Virus record (IMG/VR): IMGVR_UViG_3300025109_000036
Span: 1-34,721 of that record
Direction: 5' to 3' (one strand)
From: a virus
Length of the DNA stretch: 34,721 bases
Shown here: positions 21,569 to 30,847 of the stretch, one piece after another
Numbering within the stretch: position 1 is the first letter of the stretch
How the letters are laid out: every line of letters begins with the position of its first letter
Position numbers and translations under genes: made by a program
The notes under the pieces: generated by a model
The model's database searches: none
Seen by the model: the letters and a program-made list of their open reading frames with translations, nothing else
What the model was told of the DNA's origin: nothing

Positions 21569-21670
21569 CTATTTTAAGAATAAAGCTAGCACAACTATAA
21601 ACAACCAAGCGGCAAGCATGAAAATGGTGAATCCAAATGTACTTGGTACTTTATTGTATTTAGCATTCAT
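21569..21670 (-). CDS. 33-residue single-span membrane peptide
   Basis: The ATG is one base after the stop of the 1225-residue gene. The peptide (opening MNAKYNKVPSTFGFT) has a hydrophobic stretch at about residues 13-32 and a short Lys end, so it is a probable single-span membrane peptide. It lies just before the two terminators, so it would be the last gene of the operon. No family is recognisable at this size. Confidence 0.45.
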   Translation of the reverse strand: MNAKYNKVPSTFGFTIFMLAAWLFIVVLALFLK

Positions 21671-21671
21671 A

Positions 21672-24600
21672 TTATTCTTTAGCTCTTAATATAGCAATTA
21701 TAGCTTTCTTTTGGCTTATTTTACCTTTCTTAAACATGTCTACCAGTTTTGCTTCAATCGGAATCATTCCTTCTTGTCTAATTTTTTTCTTCCAGTCCTC
21801 TGGTATCTTTTTGAAATCCCCTTTTAAGAGATCCTTGATAAGAGCATCCCAGTTGATTTTACTCTTTACTGCCCTTAAATTAGGTATTTCTTTAGTTCCA
21901 CCAAGTCCAACTGGTATAAGGTGGTCTACTTCTTCTCCTGTCATTGCTGCTGTTCCCTCTCTGATCTTGAACTTTTCTTCTGGTGTAATCTTGCGTGCTT
22001 CCTTTTTAGATTCTTCAGTTATTTCCTTTGTAAACAACCCTAGCTTTTCAGCAGTATCATATAATTGATTGTCATCTATTTTCTTTCTAGCATCTTTCCA
22101 CACTTTTGTCAATATTTCTTTTTCTAGCTTGTCATCTATTATGCCCTGCTTTTTCCATAATTGAATTAGAAGAAATCCTTGGGTTGAATTTGATCTAATT
22201 TTTTGATATACGGTTTGAACAATTTCACGATCTAATTCTTTTCTTATTCTATTAGCAGCAACAGCCTCGTATGCCTCAATTGGATCTTCACCCTTTCTGG
22301 TTCTGGAAAAATATTCTAGTGTCTGCTTTTCAGATAATGGTTGTCTTTGTTTGTCAAAATATTCTTTAGCTTCTTCTGTAGAATACTTACCAAACAAAAC
22401 TACTTGTACGGCATCACTTGGCAATACTGGAAATTTAAGTTTGCCCTTTTTATTAAATACTCCCTTTTGGTTAATTCCCTCTACACCCTCTATAATTCTT
22501 TTTAATTGCCCACCACCATAAGGAAGAACAAAATCATAAATACCGTTTTCCTTCTTATAAAACACACCCTCAACAGCATTGATAACAGGAATGCCACCTG
22601 GATATATACCAACCTCACTTCTACCAAAATACTTTTTCTTTAACTCTTGTGGAAAGAAATTGGCAACAAACTGACCACCGGGAACAGAAGATAACCCCTC
22701 ACCTATCATACGACCAGCAGCCTCTTTCCAATCTTCAGCATCAGAAGCATCTTGAATAGCCCGTATTGGATCTGGCAACGGCGTCCTACCAAGCAATGCT
22801 TCATAAAAAGTATTAAACAAATATAAAGAAATGCTTGTTTCAACAGCAGCCTTCATGGCCTTGTGCGGTTTTTTAAATATCTGATCAAACACTCGGGTTT
22901 TCCACAATTGAGCATGAGCATTTACTTCTAATTGAAACTGTAATGGTAGGCTCAATAAACCACTTTCAAATGCTAAAGCCTTTTCTCCTATAGCCCTACC
23001 ACCAACAACACTAGCGGCTATTTCATCTGCTACCGTCAACAACTTCTTGCCCCTAAATCCTTCTCTGTATGCAGTATCAAAAGACGCACGCCAAATCCCC
23101 TTAGTTACATTTTTTTCTATAACATTAAATGGGATAGATAAATATTTAGCACCCTTCGCAGTTTTTGTTGGCATTACGGATTCTCCAGGCATTAAGTTCT
23201 TTTTCCCGTATCTTCGGATAAGAAAGTCAGATTTTAATAATGGATCATTTTTCATTAACGGCGCTCCCACCTGCATCAACAAACCACGAGCTGTCTTTAT
23301 GGTCCCATTTCTTAACACAGAACTTGGTATCGCTGCTGGTTGCATTAGTGCAGCAGACACACTTCCTACAATTCTATTAGCGGCAAATCTTTGAGACGCT
23401 TTGCGTATTAACTCTATTGGTTTTCTACCTAAAAGTTTATCCATCAACAATCTATCAAATGGATTTGTTTTTCCAGCCAAACTATTAGCGGCATCTCTCA
23501 ATGAATGAATAAAGGTATTCAAGTTTTTAGTATCCATTGTGTTATATGCCAAAATATCAGCTATTGCATTGTGCCTAATTATTTCTGGAGTAATATATTT
23601 ATTATTTAAAGTTGGAGCCAAGTATGCTTCAAAAGCCCTAACTGCATTTTCTTCAAATTTACCCCCTTTTCTTGCTTGAGCAAACGGATTAAATTTAGAA
23701 TTTGGTTTAGTAAACATTGAAATACCCTCTAGTGCTGGGTTAATTTCTATGCCTTTTTTTAATGCCCCACTCCACAATGACCCCACTTCCTGAAAATGAG
23801 TATAATAATCTTTTCGTTTAGGAATCTCCTTTTGTCCAAACTTTCTCAAAACTGTATTAGTACTATCTAACAGTTCATCATACTTTGCTCTAAACCATTG
23901 ATCCGCTTCTACAATATTTTTCCATTTCTTTGGAGATACCTTTTGCAGCGCCTCTAATGTCATTCTTTTTTCACCAAAGCGCATAATAAGCGCCTGATCT
24001 TTTTTGGACTTTAGTTTTAGCTTATCAAAAATAACCTCTCGCATTTCTGTCTTCAGTGTAAGTTCTTCATCTATCATACCCGTAACCGCCTTTGCTCGCG
24101 GTCTTGTTAGTATATCCTTTACTTTATCTGCGTCTTTGCCAGCACTAACCTCAATCCTGTTCTCCATTGTTTTTAAAGAATTAAGCAAACGATTGTTTCT
24201 CTTTTTCCAATTTGTTACATCACCAAGAATTTCACCAATCTCTCTTTTTGTAGTCCAGGGTTTAATACCAAATTCTTCAAGAGAAATTACTTGGGGTCTA
24301 GATAAAAACTCATCACCCTTTTTCAGTGCATCCAAATCATCCAATACAGCATCTAATTGTTTTTGTGTTGCGTTCTTCCATTCTCTAATTTCGTTTTTCT
24401 CTCTTAAAAGTTTTAGTGCATTACCAGATAATTCTTTCTGTTCTTGCATTTTGGTGATTTTCTTTTTTATAAGTCCTCTCTCTTTGTATATTCCTCTTTT
24501 TATGCCCCTTTCTATATCAAGTTTGATGCTATCAAGAAGGTCCTTTTTTTCTTTCTTTGCAGCCTCTGCCAACTTAAATTCCGCAACAGCTCGTCCTTTC

Positions 24601-25349
24601 GTTGTTGTTGGCCTAATAACAGAAGGTAGCCTTAGATTCTTTTTTAATAATGGTTCACCTCCCTCTTTCAATAATCTTATTGTCTTTTTTTCACCAAACT
24701 CCTTAACAGCTTGTTCAAATACTTCTTTTGTAACTTTCTTCTTAACACCACCACCCACAGTAACATCTAAATATGTCATTAAACCAACTCCAGTAATACC
24801 CAAAATTTTACTAGACAGCTCCTCTCTAATAGCACCTAACTGTTTACTAATCTCCGCTGTTTCTTCCACCCGCTGTTCAAAGCCCTTGACTTCCTCTTCA
24901 CCAAAAAATTCCCCAATTTTGCCTGTTTTTTGTGGTAAACCTGGTCCACCAGTCTTTTTACTTAGAGTAATACCAGCGGATTGAGCAGTTCTAAAGATAT
25001 CATAAAAAACTCTTCCAACTATCTTAACAGCAGTAACAAGGTTCTGTGGTGTTTTTTTAATGTTTCTTCCATAATTAGATAGAGAGAATCTTGGTGAATA
25101 TACGGTTTCCGTTTTTCCAGTGATCTTGTTTTTTACTGTCTTCTTTTTAAAATCTTCTGGATGTTCCTCGGCATAGCTTTTAGTTGCTTCTTTAATTCCA
25201 ACTCCAAGATTTTTTGAAACATCAATAATGTCAGCAGAAACTCTACCAAATTTTGTTCGGCTAATTTTATTTAATTCAGCTTTAACCTCTTCACCCCTTG
25301 CTTCCCTTTTCTTCTTAAAAGCCTTACTTAATATACCTAATAAGCTCAT
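21672..25349 (-). CDS. Very large virion protein, putative ejection protein with a C-terminal HNH-like motif
   Basis: This 1225-residue protein lies in the place and size class of podovirus internal/ejection proteins. It is helical and Lys-rich (N-terminus MSLLGILSKAFKKKREARG) with long charged helices. The middle (about 590-930) contains FAANRIVGSVSAALMQPAA and LPLQFQLEVNAHAQLWKTR, like the amphipathic, membrane-active regions of proteins that form a channel in the cell envelope. Near 1141-1160 it has VDHLIPVGLGGTKEIPNL, a DH..G..N pattern like HNH nucleases, with a possible third ligand near NWDAL. It may cut or bind DNA during entry, or the motif may be structural. The domain boundaries are not resolved. 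Confidence 0.65.
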   Translation of the reverse strand: MSLLGILSKAFKKKREARGEEVKAELNKISRTKFGRVSADIIDVSKNLGVGIKEATKSYAEEHPEDFKKKTVKNKITGKTETVYSPRFSLSNYGRNIKKTPQNLVTAVKIVGRVFYDIFRTAQSAGITLSKKTGGPGLPQKTGKIGEFFGEEEVKGFEQRVEETAEISKQLGAIREELSSKILGITGVGLMTYLDVTVGGGVKKKVTKEVFEQAVKEFGEKKTIRLLKEGGEPLLKKNLRLPSVIRPTTTKGRAVAEFKLAEAAKKEKKDLLDSIKLDIERGIKRGIYKERGLIKKKITKMQEQKELSGNALKLLREKNEIREWKNATQKQLDAVLDDLDALKKGDEFLSRPQVISLEEFGIKPWTTKREIGEILGDVTNWKKRNNRLLNSLKTMENRIEVSAGKDADKVKDILTRPRAKAVTGMIDEELTLKTEMREVIFDKLKLKSKKDQALIMRFGEKRMTLEALQKVSPKKWKNIVEADQWFRAKYDELLDSTNTVLRKFGQKEIPKRKDYYTHFQEVGSLWSGALKKGIEINPALEGISMFTKPNSKFNPFAQARKGGKFEENAVRAFEAYLAPTLNNKYITPEIIRHNAIADILAYNTMDTKNLNTFIHSLRDAANSLAGKTNPFDRLLMDKLLGRKPIELIRKASQRFAANRIVGSVSAALMQPAAIPSSVLRNGTIKTARGLLMQVGAPLMKNDPLLKSDFLIRRYGKKNLMPGESVMPTKTAKGAKYLSIPFNVIEKNVTKGIWRASFDTAYREGFRGKKLLTVADEIAASVVGGRAIGEKALAFESGLLSLPLQFQLEVNAHAQLWKTRVFDQIFKKPHKAMKAAVETSISLYLFNTFYEALLGRTPLPDPIRAIQDASDAEDWKEAAGRMIGEGLSSVPGGQFVANFFPQELKKKYFGRSEVGIYPGGIPVINAVEGVFYKKENGIYDFVLPYGGGQLKRIIEGVEGINQKGVFNKKGKLKFPVLPSDAVQVVLFGKYSTEEAKEYFDKQRQPLSEKQTLEYFSRTRKGEDPIEAYEAVAANRIRKELDREIVQTVYQKIRSNSTQGFLLIQLWKKQGIIDDKLEKEILTKVWKDARKKIDDNQLYDTAEKLGLFTKEITEESKKEARKITPEEKFKIREGTAAMTGEEVDHLIPVGLGGTKEIPNLRAVKSKINWDALIKDLLKGDFKKIPEDWKKKIRQEGMIPIEAKLVDMFKKGKISQKKAIIAILRAKE

Positions 25350-25378
25350 ATTGTAATATTAAATTATTAGTCCATTCG

Positions 25379-27886
25379 TTAATCAAACAATCCCAGCACC
25401 CAGCTCTTTGCCTTTTCAAAGAAACCGGTTTTTTCTTCGCCAACAATTTCAGCAATTTCTTCATCTGTTAATTCTTCTTCTAACGCCGTTTCTTCAATCC
25501 CCTCTTCAACTTCTTCTCCTTCTTCTTCCACGGTTGCTGTTGTTGGTGCGGTTGCTTTTCCAGTAAGCATATTATAAATTTCTCTAGGAGGAATAAAGTT
25601 TCCGTTGCCATCTAACATGGTTATATCAAGATGTGTGCTCTTTTTGCCCATTGTCATGCCTGTATTGCCTTGTGAACCAATAACTTGACCAGCAGTAATA
25701 ACATCACCAACCCTTAATTGTCTTCCATCAACATCTCCAATACTATCTAAATGACTAAACCAAACTTCAGAACCATCGTCTAATCTTATTTTAACTTGAT
25801 TACCAAAGCCTTGATTTTGTTTTTTGGCTTGTGCGGTGGGTAATGGACCAGCGGATGGATTAGAATAACCACCCACAACAGCGGTCACCGTACCGCCAAC
25901 AGGTGTTTTTAATGGGGCGCCCTTACCACCAGCAAGAACATAATCTAAACCGTGTTCCCAAAGTGGTGAGCCAAAACCAGAAACAGCACCTGCGCCCAAT
26001 CCAGTAAATGATGTTGGACCAAGAAGACTTGTAGGTGCAGCCTCTTCTTCAGCTACTTTACTATAATAGCTTTGCATTTTCATAGCCGCCTGTTCTGGGC
26101 TATCTTCTAATGTAATACCAGCTTTAGATGCAAAGTAAGATGTTTCTTCATCTGTTAATAAACCGATAATAAACTGTTTGTTTATTTCAATTTGCTGTGA
26201 TTTTTGTTCTAATATGCTTCTCTGTGAATCAATGTATTCTTTTTCTTCTCTGTCTAATCTAATAATTTTATTTTCTTCTAATTCTAACAAATAACCATAT
26301 TGATTAAGTTGATTAGCAATATAATCCTGATAAAGAGCAACGCCATTATTTATAACACGCTCAACCTCTTGCATCTTACCCTGTATAGCCTTTGATCTAG
26401 CTTCTAAACCAGTTAATAAAATCATGCCTCTTTCTTCAACTTGTCTTTGTCGTCTTGTGCCAGATGACATAGGACCACCCATTTCTCCAACCTGAGTAAT
26501 ACCAAGATTCATGCTTTCTGTAATATCTGCCATTTCTAATTCTATTTGTTTTAACTCTTCCAATGATTCATTCCATTCATATTCATCCAGTTTTTTAAAG
26601 TAATATTCTTCTAAATTGATATCAGCTGCCGTTGTAATTTTTTCTTCAAATTCAGCTCTTCTTTCTTCTGCTTCACGAAGTTCTTGTTGTACTAATCGTT
26701 GTAGTTTGTTTTCCATTTCAAATCTATCTTTTTCAAGACCGTCTAACCACTGATTAGCCAATGAACTAAAATCATTAACAATATCAGAATCACTTATTGC
26801 CGTTATTTCTGGTGCTGGGCTGGGACCAACTGTTATATCTTCGGCAGATATATCTTCTCCTGGAGCGCCAAGGCCCGCTTCTCCTCTAGCCACACCACCA
26901 GGTGCTCCACCCTTAATAACATTATATACATCTTGTACGCCTTTTCCTGTAAATTCAGCCAATTCTTGAGTGTAAGCTTCTCTACCATGATATGCCTTAA
27001 ATACAGCATTAACATATTCTTTATTTGCCAACACTTCATTCTTTAGTTGTGCTGCTTGTTGTGTCACCGTCTGTTGCAGGCCCACCTGATCTTCAGGGTC
27101 TGGTGCAGCTTGCATTGCATCTGGTGTAGATGGAGCTTCAATCTGTGTCCATCCTTCATCAAGTTTTCCTTGAGCTGCTTGTTGTGTCATTTGTAGTTCC
27201 AGTCCAGTCTTTGGATCTTTAACATAAACTAACGGTGCTGCAATTTCAGATAGTCCTTGAGCCTGTGCTGCACTTCTTGTCATCTGTAATTTATTCGGAC
27301 CTTTCTGTACAAATATCAATTCATCATTACCACTAGCAGTTGTTCCAGTTGTTTGAGGACCTGTCCATGGATTCAATGCCCCACCAGGAGCAAGAGCTGC
27401 CTGATCTATGTTTGGGACTTCCACTCTTTCATATCCAACATCACCTGGTTGTAGCGTGGTTTCTTGAATACCTTGAGTTGGTTGAACAAAGGTTTGTCCA
27501 ACAGTTTGTCCTAATATATTTTTAAACTGTTCTGATCCAACATCTACGAAAGTTAATTTGTCTGCCTCACCCAACGCCTTTACTCCTTCTCCTATTATTG
27601 ACAGGTTTCTGTATGTTGGTAGGTCTGCAAAAGATCTTCCTAGAATACCTTCTGAAAATCCAGACATTTTAGCATCAACAGCGGCGCTTCTTGACATCTT
27701 ATATCCCTGGGAGGCCCATTCTTCTGGACTTGCAGATAATCTATTTAATCTTCCTCCAGTACCTAACGAATAAACTGAACCTGCTGAATCTTTAAATACC
27801 TCTCCTATTTCAGGAATATCAAATGTATTAGATGCAGCCTTTGCATCTCCATAGGCCTGTGAATAGGTTGTTGCTTTTCTCGCCAT
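25379..27886 (-). CDS. Virion protein with an atypical M23 metallopeptidase-like domain
   Basis: This 835-residue protein has an N-terminal mixed region, a Gln/Ala-rich linker region around 160-290, a long coiled coil (about 375-570) and an M23/LytM-like domain near 640-760 containing EHGLDYVLAGG, GFGNQVKI, SHLD and KSTHLDITMLDG, then an acidic tail. M23 enzymes cut peptidoglycan cross-bridges. Two usual zinc ligands look altered: E644 stands where the HxGxD family has His, and D754 replaces the second His of HLH, while D648, H712 and H752 remain. It may use a modified site or be inactive. The 29-base gap to the 1225-residue gene suggests that both are injected virion proteins. Confidence 0.7.
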   Translation of the reverse strand: MARKATTYSQAYGDAKAASNTFDIPEIGEVFKDSAGSVYSLGTGGRLNRLSASPEEWASQGYKMSRSAAVDAKMSGFSEGILGRSFADLPTYRNLSIIGEGVKALGEADKLTFVDVGSEQFKNILGQTVGQTFVQPTQGIQETTLQPGDVGYERVEVPNIDQAALAPGGALNPWTGPQTTGTTASGNDELIFVQKGPNKLQMTRSAAQAQGLSEIAAPLVYVKDPKTGLELQMTQQAAQGKLDEGWTQIEAPSTPDAMQAAPDPEDQVGLQQTVTQQAAQLKNEVLANKEYVNAVFKAYHGREAYTQELAEFTGKGVQDVYNVIKGGAPGGVARGEAGLGAPGEDISAEDITVGPSPAPEITAISDSDIVNDFSSLANQWLDGLEKDRFEMENKLQRLVQQELREAEERRAEFEEKITTAADINLEEYYFKKLDEYEWNESLEELKQIELEMADITESMNLGITQVGEMGGPMSSGTRRQRQVEERGMILLTGLEARSKAIQGKMQEVERVINNGVALYQDYIANQLNQYGYLLELEENKIIRLDREEKEYIDSQRSILEQKSQQIEINKQFIIGLLTDEETSYFASKAGITLEDSPEQAAMKMQSYYSKVAEEEAAPTSLLGPTSFTGLGAGAVSGFGSPLWEHGLDYVLAGGKGAPLKTPVGGTVTAVVGGYSNPSAGPLPTAQAKKQNQGFGNQVKIRLDDGSEVWFSHLDSIGDVDGRQLRVGDVITAGQVIGSQGNTGMTMGKKSTHLDITMLDGNGNFIPPREIYNMLTGKATAPTTATVEEEGEEVEEGIEETALEEELTDEEIAEIVGEEKTGFFEKAKSWVLGLFD

Positions 27887-27895
27887 ATTATTTAT

Positions 27896-28030
27896 TTATT
27901 TAAAATGTTTTTTAATTTCTTTAGGTAGTTCTATATCATCAAACTGTTTATTCTTAAATAACAACTTTAATAATTGATAAATTCCGAACATGTTTGGTTT
28001 TGCTTTTTCATCATACTGTAATTTTGCCAT
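27896..28030 (-). CDS. 44-residue small basic protein
   Basis: The ATG at 28030 follows the stop of the 937-residue fibre gene by one base, and the stop is nine bases before the M23-domain gene. The peptide (MAKLQYDEKAKPNMFGIYQL and later LPKEIKKHFK) is basic and helical. Position in the gap with coupled starts supports it, but no family is recognised. Confidence 0.5.
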   Translation of the reverse strand: MAKLQYDEKAKPNMFGIYQLLKLLFKNKQFDDIELPKEIKKHFK

Positions 28031-28031
28031 A

Positions 28032-30845
28032 CTATATTGCATCAATTATTAGGTAATTATTATTTATAATCATACTTCTTGCTCCAGCCGAACCAGATAT
28101 ACCCATTAACACTTGAGGATCATCTGCACCAGTACCAGAAGGAATATTAGAGCTTAATGTAGCCTCTAATGTATAGTCTGTTGTGCCCCTGGCTTTTACA
28201 TAAAACCTGGCATTAGTTCCATTGTCCCAAGAAATCCTATAAGCTATTTCGTCAGTTAGTGTGTATCCAGTAATAGCTGCACTCTTTGTTTGAGTTGTTC
28301 CATCTGCTACAGAAGCATAAAGCGTTCCATCCTCTATCATAAATCCAATATGCCTAGCCGTAGAGGTTGAATTGGCAGGAACTGTTGTGACAGCCTGACT
28401 AATTAATCCTAAAAAAACATCTTGAGCTGTAAGGCTGTCCGTCTCTGCTACTACAGTGTATTGCATGTCCATACTCCATGTCTCTACCCTATTAATTTGA
28501 CCACTATAAATTCTTCCATCTCTTATGTATGTATCTAGTGGATATCTAATCACTTCTGTCCCAGCTTCAGTAAGACCGTCATTGGCATTACCCCTGAAAA
28601 CTTTATTTACAAGCTCATTGTTCGCTCTGAATTGAATGTCATCAGCCGAAGTTAATGAAATGAAGCTATCACCACCAACAATGGCGTTTGTACCATCAAA
28701 TTCAAAGAATTTTGTAGAACCATCTCCAATATACATCCGTGGAGTTCCAGCATTGTATTCTATTTGTACGCCACTATTACCATAAGTAGCGTCATTTATT
28801 GAAATTGCTTTGTTAGAAGCGTCTAATATAATATTAGTTCCGTTAGATAGTGTTGTGGAGTTAATGGTCCAGCCTGCAATTAAACCCCTGTCAGATGCAA
28901 CTCCCTGTTGTTGTATTCCATTTGGATTAAGATATAAAGCCTTAACCTCATTAACTGTTAATACACGATCATAAATTCTAACCTCATCAATTGTACCATC
29001 CATCGCTTGAGTAGCATTGTCACGACTAATATATGTTGGTGACTCCACCACTCCAACTGTATAAGTAGATGTTGCGGTGTTAGCCTCAACACCATCAATG
29101 TAAAATTTATGTGTACCGCCAACTGAATCAACAACTGCAACAAAATGGTGCCATGTATCATTACTAATTAAGCCTGAATATGCAAAGTTTTCTCGCTTGT
29201 CAACACCAGCATCATCATATCTCCAGCCATAAGAAAGGTTTCCAGCACCCTTTGAAAGGTAGAACCAATTTTTAGTGTCAGTATCAGTTCCAATCATCAT
29301 AAACTCTGTTCGTGTAATGTCATCAAAATTCACCCACATACTAACAGACATAGTTCCAACGACTATTGATGCACCAAGATCTACATATTGGCTAACACCA
29401 TTAAAGTCTAATGCCGTTCCAGAAACACCCACTACAAATGTACCACCAGTTATTGTCCCAGCGTTATCAGCAGAAGAATAGTCAGACACGGTAGACCCAG
29501 ACCCTTCATCTAAACTCCAATAACCAAGAAGGTCATCATCGCTTGGTAGGCCTGGAAAACTACCAACAGCTATTGTTCCAGAAACATTAAGTGTTGTGCC
29601 ATCAAATTCTAAAAAATTACTACCACCATCTCCAATATAAGCTCTTGGTGTGCCTCCATTATATTCCAGCTGTATTCCTTGATTACCAAATGTCGTATCA
29701 TTTAGAAACAATGCCTTATTACCAGCATCTAATATTATGTTTGTACCATTTGCTATTGTAGTTGGATTAATTGTCCACCCACCTAGCAGCCCTCTGTCAG
29801 ATGCAACACCCTGTTGTTGGACACCGCTAGGATTTAAATATAAACCCTGTGCCTCAAGCAAGGAAAGCTCATGATTATAAAGTCGAGGCTCATCAATCCA
29901 TCCATCAAAGGTTCTATTGTCGTTAGTCACATTACCAATATATAGATCATTTCCAACATCGGTTTGTCTTGTTCCGTCTGGTATGTCGGTTTCTGTTGTT
30001 GTTACAACCTCACCGTTTACCGTTATAACTGGATTGTTAGCATCAGAATCACTATTATATGAAATTGTAATGTGATTATTGGCTCCGATTGTCAACACTA
30101 AATCGTCCGTTGTCCACGTTCCCTTAGTAACAGTGAATTTCTGTCTGAAGTTAAACTTTAGTTTTCCTCCAGCCTCATTGCTAACCCACACCAACCAACC
30201 ACCAGCCACTGGTTTGTCTTTATCAAAAATCCTAGAAGTGGTAGCCTCTCCTCCGCTATTAGGATTAACCCAAACACTCAATGCTCCGCCACCGTCCCAG
30301 ATATCTTGAATGGCAGTAGCGTCAGGAACACGTACATTACCAGTAAGTCCATCAAACTCTAATGCTGTTCCAGAAACACCCACTACATATGTGGCACTTG
30401 TTATCACCCCATCATTACCAGCAGAAGCATAGTCAGTAGCAACAGAGCCACTACCTTCATCAAAGTTCCAATAACTCAACAGACCGTCATCACTTGGTAG
30501 GCTTGGAAAAGAACCAACTGTTATTGTTCCACTAATTGTCGCACTAGTAGCAACCAAGTTACCATCCTCGTCAACTCTAAAAGGAGCAGATGCAGGAGTG
30601 GAGCTGCCAGCCCAGAACCTCCAGTCAGTACCACTTGTTACTTCACTTCCAAGACCAACTACTCCATTACTAGAAACCATCTCATCAGTTCTTATTCTCC
30701 ATCCACCAATAGTTCCGCTTTCCATTATGTTTCCACCAGAAAGGTTACTATACTCTGTTACTTCAGGAACAATCTCGTTGTATGTATCATCATCAAAGTT
30801 ATCTTTAATGATCTTCTTGCCTTGTGGTTTTATTATATCTGCCAT
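28032..30845 (-). CDS. Tail fibre with two LamG-like (concanavalin) domains
   Basis: This 937-residue protein has an N-terminal region (1-110) followed by two similar modules. Each module has SFP.LPSDD..L.YW, a LamG/concanavalin-A-like domain (LDEGSG..DYSSADNAG.., then SGTALDFNG and a VNP or VNF strand), and LYLNP.GIQQQGVASDRGL with a TINSTT strand. LamG domains are at about 120-335 and 435-640. The C-terminal 200 residues look beta-rich. LamG domains bind glycans, so this is probably a receptor-binding fibre. It follows the nozzle-like protein and precedes the M23-domain protein. The two modules differ in sequence, suggesting an old duplication. Confidence 0.75.
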   Translation of the reverse strand: MADIIKPQGKKIIKDNFDDDTYNEIVPEVTEYSNLSGGNIMESGTIGGWRIRTDEMVSSNGVVGLGSEVTSGTDWRFWAGSSTPASAPFRVDEDGNLVATSATISGTITVGSFPSLPSDDGLLSYWNFDEGSGSVATDYASAGNDGVITSATYVVGVSGTALEFDGLTGNVRVPDATAIQDIWDGGGALSVWVNPNSGGEATTSRIFDKDKPVAGGWLVWVSNEAGGKLKFNFRQKFTVTKGTWTTDDLVLTIGANNHITISYNSDSDANNPVITVNGEVVTTTETDIPDGTRQTDVGNDLYIGNVTNDNRTFDGWIDEPRLYNHELSLLEAQGLYLNPSGVQQQGVASDRGLLGGWTINPTTIANGTNIILDAGNKALFLNDTTFGNQGIQLEYNGGTPRAYIGDGGSNFLEFDGTTLNVSGTIAVGSFPGLPSDDDLLGYWSLDEGSGSTVSDYSSADNAGTITGGTFVVGVSGTALDFNGVSQYVDLGASIVVGTMSVSMWVNFDDITRTEFMMIGTDTDTKNWFYLSKGAGNLSYGWRYDDAGVDKRENFAYSGLISNDTWHHFVAVVDSVGGTHKFYIDGVEANTATSTYTVGVVESPTYISRDNATQAMDGTIDEVRIYDRVLTVNEVKALYLNPNGIQQQGVASDRGLIAGWTINSTTLSNGTNIILDASNKAISINDATYGNSGVQIEYNAGTPRMYIGDGSTKFFEFDGTNAIVGGDSFISLTSADDIQFRANNELVNKVFRGNANDGLTEAGTEVIRYPLDTYIRDGRIYSGQINRVETWSMDMQYTVVAETDSLTAQDVFLGLISQAVTTVPANSTSTARHIGFMIEDGTLYASVADGTTQTKSAAITGYTLTDEIAYRISWDNGTNARFYVKARGTTDYTLEATLSSNIPSGTGADDPQVLMGISGSAGARSMIINNNYLIIDAI
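28670..30512 (-). repeat. Tandem LamG-module duplication inside the fibre gene
   Basis: Residues about 112-427 and 428-725 of the fibre are two copies of the same module, each opening with GSFP.LPSDD and ending with a GGW/AGW..NGTNIILDA segment and YIGDG. The spacing is roughly 300-317 residues. Many positions differ, so this is an internal gene duplication rather than a recent DNA repeat. Confidence 0.7.
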
Positions 30846-30847
30846 AA

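Noticed and set aside
24004-24984. 326-codon open frame on the plus strand
   Set aside because: It is the shadow of the 1225-residue gene, is rich in Ser and Phe as expected for an antisense reading of Lys-rich helices, and has no domain or ribosome-binding site.
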